Positions 1-6,120 of a stretch of 7,116 nt of DNA are shown here, piece by piece (positions within the stretch are counted from its first letter, which is position 1; every line of letters starts with the position of its first letter). Under the pieces are notes generated by a model. That model worked only from the letters and a program-made list of their open reading frames with translations. It ran no database searches and had not been told where the DNA came from. Origin of the DNA: Pseudomonadota bacterium (GTDB lineage Bacteria > Pseudomonadota > Alphaproteobacteria > Rhizobiales > Beijerinckiaceae); contig JAEWKP010000185.1 of the NCBI GenBank assembly GCA_023393655.1, forward strand, positions 1-7,116. Reading direction: 5' to 3'. A program made the position numbers and the translations under genes.

Positions 1-390
1 GTGCTGGGCGAGCCGGCGCTGGCCGATCATCCCGACTATCTTGACAACAAGTCGCGCGTGAAGAACCGCGTCGCGCTGACGGCGAGGCTGCATCTGCTCT
101 GCCAGCGCTACGCCAAGGCCGACCTGCTGGCCGGGCTCGAAAAGGTCGGCGTGCCGGCCGGGCCGATCAACGATATCGGCGAGGTCTTCGCCGATCCGCA
201 GATCGTGGCGCGCGGCGTCAAGGTCGACCTGCCGAGCGCGGCTGCGAAAGCGGGCAGCATTCCAACCGTCGCCTCCCCGATCGTCATGAACGGCGTGCGG
301 CAGGTGGCGGGACGTCCGAGCCCACGGCTCGGCGAACATGCCGACGACATCCTGAACGACCCGGCCTGGGGAGGGCCGCAGCATGGCTAA
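1..390 (+). CDS. CaiB/BaiF (class III) CoA-transferase, C-terminal part
   Basis: This is the last 129 codons of a gene cut by the left window edge; the GTG at position 1 is an internal codon, not a credible start. Family members are usually about 390-400 residues, so roughly two thirds is missing, including the catalytic Asp region. What remains matches the C-terminal domain of class III CoA-transferases: the segment GVPAGPINDIGEVFADPQ (about residues 50-67), followed by a short beta-rich stretch and the terminal motif RLGEHADDIL (about 109-118). These enzymes move CoA between an acyl-CoA and a free carboxylic acid in the cytoplasm. The substrate cannot be told from this fragment. The stop codon lies 8 nt inside the next gene, so the two are probably co-transcribed and translationally coupled. 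Confidence 0.9.
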   Translation: MLGEPALADHPDYLDNKSRVKNRVALTARLHLLCQRYAKADLLAGLEKVGVPAGPINDIGEVFADPQIVARGVKVDLPSAAAKAGSIPTVASPIVMNGVRQVAGRPSPRLGEHADDILNDPAWGGPQHG

Positions 391-2059
391 TCGCACTGGC
401 GGGCAGATCCTCGTCGACCAGCTTCTGATCCACGGCGCCACCGACGCCTTCTGCGTGCCGGGCGAGAGCTATCTCGCCGTGCTCGACGCGCTGCACGACG
501 CCTCGATGAAGGTCACCATCTGCCGCGCCGAGGGCGGCGCCTGCATGATGGCCGAGGCCGCTGGCAAGCTCACCGGCAAGCCCGGCATCTGCTTCGTGAC
601 GCGCGGCCCCGGCGCCACCAACGCCTCGCCCGGCATCCATATCGCCGACCAGGACTCGACCCCGCTGATCCTCTTCGTCGGCCAGATCGAGCGCGGCATG
701 CGCGAGCGCGAGGCTTTCCAGGAGCTCGATTATCGCGCCGTCTTCGGCACCATGACGAAATGGGCGACCGAGATCGACGATGCCGCGCGCATTCCGGAGA
801 TCATCAGCCGCGCCTTCCATGTCGCGACCTCCGGCCGCCCTGGCCCGGTCGTGATCGCGCTGCCCGAGGACGTGCTGACCGACCTCGCCGATGTCGCCGA
901 CGCCGAGCCTTACAACGTCACCGAGCAGCACCCTGCCCCGGCGCAGATGGCCGATCTCGCCAAGCGCTTCGCTTCAGCCAAGTCGCCGGTCGCGATCCTC
1001 GGCGGCTCGCGCTGGAGCCCGGAGGCGATCGCCGATTTCCAGGCCTTCGCAGAGCGTTTCGACCTCCCCGTCGCGGTCTCGTTCCGCCGCCAGATGCTGT
1101 TCCCGGCCGATCATCCGAATTTCGCCGGCGATCTCGGCATCGGCCCGAACCCGAAGCTGCTCGCCCGCATCAAGGAGAGCGATCTCGTCCTGCTTGTCGG
1201 CGGGCGCCTCTCGGAGATGCCGAGCCAGTCCTACACGCTGTTCGGCATCCCGAATCCCGGCCGGCCGCTGGTGCATGTCCATGCCGATCCGGAAGAGCTT
1301 GGCCGGGTCTATCGCCCGACGCTGGCGATCAACGCTTCGCCCGCCGGCTTCTGCGCCGCGCTCAAGACGATCGAGCCACCGAAGGCTCCGGCCTGGAAGG
1401 GCGCGGGCGCTGCCGCCCATGAAGCCTATATCGCCTGGAGCGAGCAGCCGGCGCCCGTGCCCGGCGAATTCCACCCCGGCGAGATGGTGCGCTGGCTGCG
1501 CAGCCAGCTCCCCGACGACGCCATCCTGTGCAATGGCGCCGGCAATTACGCGACCTGGGTGCACCGCTTCCACCGCTTCAACAAGTTCGCGACGCAGCTC
1601 GCCCCAACCTGCGGCTCGATGGGCTATGGCGTGCCGGCCGCCATCGGCGCCAAGCGGATTTTCCCTGACAGAACAGTGATCGCCTTTGCGGGCGACGGCT
1701 GCTTCCTGATGAACGGCCAGGATTTTGCGACGGCCGTGCAGTACGACCTGCCGGTCATCGTCGTCGTGGTCGATAACGGCATGTACGGCACGATCCGCAT
1801 GCATCAGGAGCGCGAATATCCCGGCCGCGTCTCGGCGACGACGCTGAAGAACCCGGATTTTGCGGCTTACGCCAAGGCCTTCGGCGGTCATGGCGAGCGC
1901 GTCGAGAAGACCGAGGAATTCGCGCCGGCCTTCGAGCGCGCGGTGAAGAGCGGCAAGCCCGCGATCATCCACTGCCTGCTCGATCCCGAAGCGATCACCC
2001 CGGCAAAGTCGCTCTCGACGATCCGGGCCGAGGCTTTCGCGGCCCAAGGCAAAAAGTAA
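383..2059 (+). CDS. thiamine-diphosphate-binding enzyme, acetolactate-synthase-like
   Basis: A 558-residue cytoplasmic enzyme with the three-domain layout of the AHAS/pyruvate oxidase/oxalyl-CoA decarboxylase superfamily: Pyr domain about 1-170, central domain about 185-330, PP domain about 365-535. Visible motifs are the catalytic Glu (E50 in CRAEGGA), the GPGATN loop (75-80), AFQELD (111-116), GSMGYGVPAAIGAK (411-424) and the ThDP/Mg site GDG (437-439) ending in DN (464-465). The family forms or breaks C-C bonds next to a carbonyl through a ThDP-bound carbanion. It aligns best by eye with AHAS large subunits, but the AHAS VRQWQ segment reads IRMHQ (H474 for Trp), and no small regulatory subunit or ilvC is adjacent. 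It is probably not the biosynthetic acetolactate synthase; a decarboxylase or 2-hydroxyacyl-CoA lyase is also possible. The ATG at 383 has GGAGG 8 nt upstream and overlaps the CoA-transferase stop by 8 nt. Confidence 0.9.
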   Translation: MANRTGGQILVDQLLIHGATDAFCVPGESYLAVLDALHDASMKVTICRAEGGACMMAEAAGKLTGKPGICFVTRGPGATNASPGIHIADQDSTPLILFVGQIERGMREREAFQELDYRAVFGTMTKWATEIDDAARIPEIISRAFHVATSGRPGPVVIALPEDVLTDLADVADAEPYNVTEQHPAPAQMADLAKRFASAKSPVAILGGSRWSPEAIADFQAFAERFDLPVAVSFRRQMLFPADHPNFAGDLGIGPNPKLLARIKESDLVLLVGGRLSEMPSQSYTLFGIPNPGRPLVHVHADPEELGRVYRPTLAINASPAGFCAALKTIEPPKAPAWKGAGAAAHEAYIAWSEQPAPVPGEFHPGEMVRWLRSQLPDDAILCNGAGNYATWVHRFHRFNKFATQLAPTCGSMGYGVPAAIGAKRIFPDRTVIAFAGDGCFLMNGQDFATAVQYDLPVIVVVVDNGMYGTIRMHQEREYPGRVSATTLKNPDFAAYAKAFGGHGERVEKTEEFAPAFERAVKSGKPAIIHCLLDPEAITPAKSLSTIRAEAFAAQGKK

Positions 2060-2065
2060 ACCTCC

Positions 2066-2090
2066 CGGACGAGAATCTTAACCTCGTCCG
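2066..2090 (+). terminator. perfect 8-bp hairpin after the thiamine enzyme gene
   Basis: CGGACGAG (2066-2073) pairs exactly with CTCGTCCG (2083-2090) around a 9-nt loop, starting 7 nt after the stop codon. No U-tract follows, so it is not a textbook intrinsic terminator. It may assist termination, protect the 3' end of the upstream mRNA, or be a binding site for a regulator of the next gene, whose start lies 65 nt further on. Confidence 0.4.
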
Positions 2091-2154
2091 TGAACCTGAA
2101 CCGAACCTTTCGCGACCACTCAGCGTTGGGCTGATGGTAGCGGAGGGCAAGGCG

Positions 2155-2655
2155 ATGGCACGCAACGGGATGGCGCGGTTCGGACTCGCGGCGGCGCTCC
2201 TTCTGGCTGCCGCGCCTGCGGCTGAAGCTGCCGGCCTGTTCGACGATCTCGCCCGCGCGTTGTTCGGCGGCGGGCCGCGCCTGCGGGCCTCCCCGATCTA
2301 CGAATATGACGACGAACCGCGCAGGCGGGCGCCGCGCGCCCGGGCTCCCGCGTCGGAGGTTTCCTCGAAGCCTAAGCCGCCCGTCGTCCAGCTCGCTCCC
2401 CAGGCCGACAAGCAATGGTATCTCAAGGACCCGACGCTACGGCGCGGCGACATCGTCGTCACCGCGCGCGGCGTTCTGGTCTATCGGGGCCGCGATGCCG
2501 ACGCCTCGCGCCCGGCCGATTTCGTCGCGCTCGGCGGTAACGACGCCAAGGGCTGGAAACAGCAATTGCAGACGGCAGCGGCCGGCGGACGCGCCCGCTT
2601 CAGCGATCTCAGCACGCCCGCCAAGGCGGCCGTGACGGCCGAAGCGGCGGAGTAA
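2155..2655 (+). CDS. small secreted protein of unknown function
   Basis: A 166-residue protein from the ATG at 2155. This start is preferred over the in-frame ATG at 2134 because GGAGGG (2142-2147) sits at proper spacing before it and the product then begins with a clean signal peptide: MARNGMAR, a hydrophobic Ala/Leu core (residues 10-20) and a probable signal peptidase I site near AEA-A (25/26). The mature protein has a low-complexity Arg/Pro/Ala linker (about 54-75), then a compact C-terminal part (about 85-135) with the motifs WYLKDPTLRRGDIVV and GVLVYRG. That C-terminal part resembles conserved hypothetical proteins I associate with Hyphomicrobiales, and no catalytic motif is visible. 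It is probably periplasmic. The gene ends 9 bp from the convergent HdeD-like gene. I do not recognise a function. Confidence 0.78.
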   Translation: MARNGMARFGLAAALLLAAAPAAEAAGLFDDLARALFGGGPRLRASPIYEYDDEPRRRAPRARAPASEVSSKPKPPVVQLAPQADKQWYLKDPTLRRGDIVVTARGVLVYRGRDADASRPADFVALGGNDAKGWKQQLQTAAAGGRARFSDLSTPAKAAVTAEAAE

Positions 2656-2664
2656 GGGCAGGCC

Positions 2665-3264
2665 TCAGCGCGGCTTCACCCCGTCGAAGGTCGAGCGGAT
2701 CGCGCGCGCCAGCGCGATCGCGGCCCAACCCTGGAAGATCAGCTCGACCGCGAAAAAGGTCCCGAGTACCCACAGGCTCGACCCCGGCCATTGCACCAGG
2801 ATCATGCCGCCGAGCAGCAGCGACAGCGCGCCCGAAAAGGCGATCCAGCCCCAGGCCGGCAGTTCCCGGTTCTGGAAGGCGACGATGAGGCGCAGCACGC
2901 CGGTCGCAACCAGGGCCGCGCCGGCCAGCAGCGTCAGAGAGGCCGTGGCCAGGAGCGGGTTGGCGAGTGTCATCAGGCCGACCGCGACATAGAGCAGTCC
3001 GATGAGGATGTGCAGCAGGCGGCTCTTCCAGCCCTGATGCCGGAAGGCGTCGATCAGGACGACGACGCCGCCGACGAGGATCATGGCCCCGAACCAGATC
3101 GCGCTGGCGAGGCTGAGCATGGCGACGGCTCCGAGACCGACGACGCCGAGAATGATGAGGGCGACGCCCGCCGCCATCAGCCAGCCGGAATTGCGCCGAA
3201 GCGGGACGAGATGGGTTGCGAGCGAGGAGCCCGAGCGGGGCGCGGATTCTGCGGGGGTGGTCAT
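2665..3264 (-). CDS. HdeD family (DUF308) membrane protein
   Basis: A 199-residue inner-membrane protein with six predicted helices arranged as three pairs (about residues 27-48, 52-73, 82-101, 105-129, 136-157 and 163-185), the layout and length of the HdeD/DUF308 family. Recognisable family features are the Gly-rich first helix (GVALIILGVVGLG), the NPLLA segment after helix 3 (102-106) and the AWGWIAFSGALSLLLGGMI stretch before and in helix 5. E. coli HdeD is linked to acid resistance at high cell density; in alphaproteobacteria the role is mostly uncharacterised. The ATG at 3264 is chosen because GGAG lies 6 nt upstream; an in-frame ATG at 3321 has no such site and would lie at the predicted transcription start. 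The gene is followed by a convergent gene with only 9 bp between the stops. Confidence 0.88.
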   Translation of the reverse strand: MTTPAESAPRSGSSLATHLVPLRRNSGWLMAAGVALIILGVVGLGAVAMLSLASAIWFGAMILVGGVVVLIDAFRHQGWKSRLLHILIGLLYVAVGLMTLANPLLATASLTLLAGAALVATGVLRLIVAFQNRELPAWGWIAFSGALSLLLGGMILVQWPGSSLWVLGTFFAVELIFQGWAAIALARAIRSTFDGVKPR

Positions 3265-3323
3265 GGCCGACTCCGGTTGGGCGGGCCGCGACAGCCGGGG
3301 CGGCCTCGTCAGGACATCCATCC

Positions 3324-3352
3324 ATCAGAAGCCGGCACGCGAGCCACGTCAA
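3324..3352 (-). promoter_or_regulatory. candidate sigma-70-type promoter for the HdeD-like gene
   Basis: Read on the - strand, TTGACG (3352-3347) is followed after exactly 17 bp by TCTGAT (3329-3324), five of six and four of six matches to the -35 and -10 consensus. Transcription would start near 3317, leaving a leader of about 50 nt before the ATG at 3264. The leader holds a 6-bp GC-rich inverted repeat (3284-3289 with 3300-3305). The site lies just after the SDR stop, so the HdeD-like gene could be transcribed apart from the upstream sugar genes. Confidence 0.4.
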
Positions 3353-3374
3353 TGATTTACCGCAACCTGTGCCT

Positions 3375-4085
3375 TCAGTAGGTCGCGCGACCGCCCGAGA
3401 GATCGAAGACCGCGCCGGTCGAGAAGCTGCAGCGCTCGCTCGCGAGCCAGGCGACGAGTTCCGCCAGTTCATCGACCGTCCCGAGGCGCTTCAGCGGGCT
3501 CTTGCCGATCATCGTCGCGACCGTCTCGGGGCTCATCTGCTGGAGCAGGTCGGTCTCGATGGCAGCCGGCGCGACGGCATTGACGAGCACGCCCGTGCCG
3601 GCCAGCTCCTTGCCATGTGCCTTGGTGAAGGCGATGACGCCGGCCTTGGCGGCGCTATAGGCGGAGAGCGTCGGCGTGCCTTCCTTGCCGGCGAGCGAGG
3701 CGATGTTGACGATGCGGCCGTAAGCGCGCGGCACCATCGCTTTCGCCACAGCCTGCGAGCAGAGGAAGGTACCGGTCAGGTTGATCGCCTGCACCTTCTG
3801 CCATTGTGCCGGCGGCGTTTCCGCGACCGTCGTCGAAGGGCCGGTCAGGCCGGCATTGTTGACGAGCACGGCGATGGGACCGTGCTCGCTTTCGGTTGTG
3901 GCCACGGCCTGTGCGACGGAAGCCTCGTCCGAGACGTCGCAGGCGAGATGACGACGGTCGGCCGTCATCGGCGCGGCGATATCCCAGACGACGGCGGTGA
4001 GGCCGTCCTGTTCCAGCCGATCGGCCACCGCGGCGCCGATGCCCTTGGCGCCGCCGGTGACGACGGCGATCCGCCGTTCCGCCAT
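3375..4085 (-). CDS. SDR family NAD(P)-dependent oxidoreductase
   Basis: A 236-residue classical short-chain dehydrogenase, slightly short for the usual 245-250. The Rossmann cofactor motif TGGAKGIG is at 10-17, NNAG at 76-79, and the catalytic tetrad is N102, S130, Y143 and K147 (YSAAK). D35 at the end of the second strand (VVWD) suggests preference for NAD(H) over NADP(H). The loop after strand 6 reads NAVAPAAIETD, with Ala174 where most members have Gly in the PG motif. It resembles FabG-type reductases, but its position 7 bp after the transaldolase and near sugar permeases suggests it oxidises a sugar, sugar alcohol or sugar acid. There is no strong ribosome binding site before the ATG, so translation may be coupled to the transaldolase gene. 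The substrate is not identifiable from sequence. Confidence 0.9.
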   Translation of the reverse strand: MAERRIAVVTGGAKGIGAAVADRLEQDGLTAVVWDIAAPMTADRRHLACDVSDEASVAQAVATTESEHGPIAVLVNNAGLTGPSTTVAETPPAQWQKVQAINLTGTFLCSQAVAKAMVPRAYGRIVNIASLAGKEGTPTLSAYSAAKAGVIAFTKAHGKELAGTGVLVNAVAPAAIETDLLQQMSPETVATMIGKSPLKRLGTVDELAELVAWLASERCSFSTGAVFDLSGGRATY

Positions 4086-4092
4086 GGCCGGC

Positions 4093-5061
4093 TCAGCCGA
4101 GCTTCGCGGCGACGAGCTTGCGCAGGCCGCGCAGGTCCTTGACGAAGCCGCGGATGCCTTCGGCGAGCTTCTCGGTTCCCATCGCGTCCTCGTTCATGGC
4201 GAAGCGGAAGGCCTTCTCGTCGTAACCCAGCTTCTTGGCGACGCCTGCCTCCGTCTGCGGCGACGAGGCCGGCGAGAGGCGGCGCGGCAGATCGCCTGTC
4301 GCGGCGGCGAGCTCGTCGAGCAGGCCCGGCCCGATGGTCAGGCGGTCGCAGCCGGCCAGCGCCTCGATCTCGCCGGTGTTGCGGAAGGAGGCGCCCATCA
4401 CAACCGTCTTGATGCCGAAGGTCTTGTAATAGGCGTAGATGCCCTTGACCGAGACGACGCCGGGATCGGTCTCGGCCGTGTAGGGGCCGCCCCCGGCCTT
4501 GACGTGCCAGTCGAGGATGCGACCGACGAAGGGCGAGATCAGGAAGGCGTTCGCCTCGGCCGCCGCCACCGCCTGCGGCAGCGCGAAGAGCAGTGTCAGA
4601 TTGCAGTCGATGCCCTCACCCTGCAGCACCTTGGCGGCCTGCAGGCCCTCCCAGGTCGAGGCAATCTTGATGAGGATGCGGTCCTTCTCGACGCCGCGCT
4701 CCTTGTAGGCGGCGATGACGGCACGCGCCTTCTCGATGGTCGCCTTGGTGTCGAAGGACAGGTCGGCATCGACCTCGGTCGAGACGCGACCGGGAACAAT
4801 CTTCGTCAGCTCCGTGCCGAAGCTCACGGCGAGGCGGTCGCAGACGGCATGGACGGCCTTCTCACCGCTGCCCTGCTTCTTGCCCCAGCCGATCGCCTCG
4901 TCGACGAGATGGGCATAGGCCGGTGTCTCCACCGCCTTGAGGATCAGGGTCGGGTTAGTGGTGCAGTCGACGGGCTTCAGCCGGCGCACGGCCTCGATGT
5001 CGCCGGTATCGGCGACAACGGTGGTCATCTGGCGGAGCTGGTCGAGCTTGGAGGCGGTCAT
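4093..5061 (-). CDS. tal: transaldolase, TalB type
   Basis: A 322-residue class I aldolase, close in length to E. coli TalB (317). It transfers a dihydroxyacetone unit from sedoheptulose 7-phosphate to glyceraldehyde 3-phosphate in the non-oxidative pentose phosphate pathway (reversible, cytoplasmic). The Schiff-base lysine is K132 in ILIKIASTWEG; E96, D18 (in VVADTGD) and N36 (in TTNPT) match the other active-site residues, and S176 and R181 match the phosphate contacts. F178 is retained; at this position in E. coli TalB a Tyr shifts activity toward fructose-6-phosphate aldolase, so true transaldolase is favoured. The ATG at 5061 is preferred over 5118 because the protein then begins like TalB (MTASKLDQLRQMTTVVADTGD-type start) and GAGG lies 8 nt upstream. 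It is followed by the SDR gene after 7 bp, probably in one operon. Confidence 0.95.
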   Translation of the reverse strand: MTASKLDQLRQMTTVVADTGDIEAVRRLKPVDCTTNPTLILKAVETPAYAHLVDEAIGWGKKQGSGEKAVHAVCDRLAVSFGTELTKIVPGRVSTEVDADLSFDTKATIEKARAVIAAYKERGVEKDRILIKIASTWEGLQAAKVLQGEGIDCNLTLLFALPQAVAAAEANAFLISPFVGRILDWHVKAGGGPYTAETDPGVVSVKGIYAYYKTFGIKTVVMGASFRNTGEIEALAGCDRLTIGPGLLDELAAATGDLPRRLSPASSPQTEAGVAKKLGYDEKAFRFAMNEDAMGTEKLAEGIRGFVKDLRGLRKLVAAKLG

Positions 5062-5139
5062 CGGTCTATCCTCGGCAATTCTTCTTGTCGTAACGCATTC
5101 AATGTGGCGCCTGTTCACCGCAATGGCGAGAGCGATGAA

Positions 5140-5164
5140 GCAGCTCCGCCATGCGGCGAGCTGC
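5140..5164. repeat. inverted repeat 1 of the intergenic hairpin cluster
   Basis: GCAGCT (5140-5145) pairs with AGCTGC (5159-5164), and CCGC (5146-5149) pairs with GCGG (5153-5156), giving a 10-bp hairpin with a 2-nt bulge and a CAT loop. It lies in the leader region of the transaldolase gene, about 80 nt before its start. Confidence 0.55.
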
Positions 5165-5170
5165 CGCCGC

Positions 5171-5270
5171 CCGCCATGCCCGGGCTTGAGCCGGGCATTT
5201 CCTGAACAAAGGGGCCCCTCTCCGGCGTGAGATTCCCGGGCCGAAGCTGCGCTTCGCCCGAGAATGACGC
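5171..5270. repeat. REP-like double palindrome between permease and transaldolase genes
   Basis: Two hairpins lie about 33 nt apart. The first is perfect: ATGCCCGG (5176-5183) with CCGGGCAT (5191-5198), loop 7 nt. The second spans 5232-5265: ATTC/CCGGG arms pair with CCCG/GAAT with one C-A mismatch and one bulged C, topped by CGAAG/CTTCG. Between them is the palindrome GGGGCCCC (5211-5218). The cores CATGCCCGGGCTTGA and CCCGAGAATGACG strongly resemble dispersed intergenic palindromes common in Hyphomicrobiales genomes. Here the element sits 3' of the permease operon, where it may stop transcription or protect mRNA ends. Copy number in the genome cannot be seen from this window. Confidence 0.6.
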
Positions 5271-5283
5271 GCGAGCGCCTTCC

Positions 5284-6120
5284 TCAGCTCTTCACCGCGC
5301 CCGAGGTCAGCCCGCCGACCATGTTCTTGCGGAACAGGTAGTAGATCAGCGCCGGCGGGATGGCATAGAGCAGGCCCGCCGCCATCAGCAGGTTCCAGGG
5401 CGCGTCGTCGGCCGAGAGAAAGAGACCGAGGCCGACAGCAAGCGGAACCGCCTGCTCCGAGGAGAGCAGCAGGAAGGCGTAGAGATACTCGTTCCAGGCG
5501 AGCAGCAGCGCGTAGATGCCGATCACCACCATCGAGGGCTTCATCAGCGGCAGATAGACCAGCCGGAAGAGCTGGATCGAGGTGGCGCCATCCATCACAG
5601 CGGCCTCGTCGAGTTCCTTCGGCAATTTGTCGGAAGCCTGCTTCAGCACCCAGATCGCATAGGGCGAAGCGAGCGCGACCATCGCGAGGATCAGCGAGGC
5701 CTGGGTATTCAGCAGGCCGTAGGAGCCCATCGCCTTGTACATCGGGATGGCGAGGAAGGCGGCCGGGATCAGGTAGGTCGCCAGCGCCAGGTTCATCATC
5801 GTGCGCCCGCCCCTGACCTTGAGCCGCGCGATGGCGAAGGCCGCGAAGGTCGCGACGAAGAGCGTGATCAGCCCCGTCGCGATCGCGATGAAGAAACTGT
5901 TGAACATCTGCCGCCAGAAATTGTGCAGGTAGTAATGCTGCTGGGCGAAGACGATCTGGAAGTTCTGCAGCGTCGGCTGGTCGGGCCAGAGCTTGCCGGC
6001 CAGCATCGATTCCTGGTTGGAGATCGACAGCACGAAGAGGTGATAGATCGGCAGCAGCGTCCAGACCAGGACGGGGATGGCGATCAGGAGCAGCTTGCCT
6101 TCGTCGAGGAACTTCTTCAT
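5284..6120 (-). CDS. carbohydrate ABC transporter permease, MalG type
   Basis: A 278-residue inner-membrane permease of the MalG/UgpE (CUT1) family at the normal length. Six hydrophobic helices are visible at about 10-32, 72-98, 108-130, 139-160, 195-218 and 242-264, with a long periplasmic loop after helix 1 containing the typical LQNFQIVF segment (51-58). The cytoplasmic EAA loop that docks on the ATPase is clear: ELDEAAVMDGA from about 169, with LP at 190-191. It forms the channel with the other permease. The ATG at 6120 overlaps the stop of the upstream permease as ATGA, with AAGGGG 8 nt upstream. It is the last gene of the transporter group before the hairpin-rich gap. The substrate is unknown; CUT1 systems usually import oligosaccharides, glycerol-phosphate or sugar alcohols. 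Confidence 0.94.
   Translation of the reverse strand: MKKFLDEGKLLLIAIPVLVWTLLPIYHLFVLSISNQESMLAGKLWPDQPTLQNFQIVFAQQHYYLHNFWRQMFNSFFIAIATGLITLFVATFAAFAIARLKVRGGRTMMNLALATYLIPAAFLAIPMYKAMGSYGLLNTQASLILAMVALASPYAIWVLKQASDKLPKELDEAAVMDGATSIQLFRLVYLPLMKPSMVVIGIYALLLAWNEYLYAFLLLSSEQAVPLAVGLGLFLSADDAPWNLLMAAGLLYAIPPALIYYLFRKNMVGGLTSGAVKS

Noticed and set aside
974..2047. Long open frame of 357 codons on the - strand opposite the thiamine enzyme gene
   Set aside because: It is a GC-driven shadow. Its composition (many Arg, Gly, Ala, His) matches no family, while the + strand frame carries full catalytic motifs.
2077..2083. CTTAACC as a possible CtrA half-site
   Set aside because: Only one half-site is present, inside the hairpin loop, with no second TTAA at the required spacing.
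2609..3472. Open frame of 287 codons on the - strand overlapping the HdeD-like gene
   Set aside because: Arg/Pro-rich shadow in another frame of the HdeD-like and SDR genes; the HdeD frame has six clean helices and a good ribosome binding site.
5085..5130. Possible promoter upstream of the transaldolase gene on the - strand
   Set aside because: Several TTG-type hexamers occur, but none is paired with a credible -10 at 16-18 bp.
3997..5205. Long open frame of 402 codons on the + strand opposite the transaldolase
   Set aside because: The - strand encodes a complete transaldolase with every active-site residue; the + frame is antisense low-information sequence running through the hairpin cluster.
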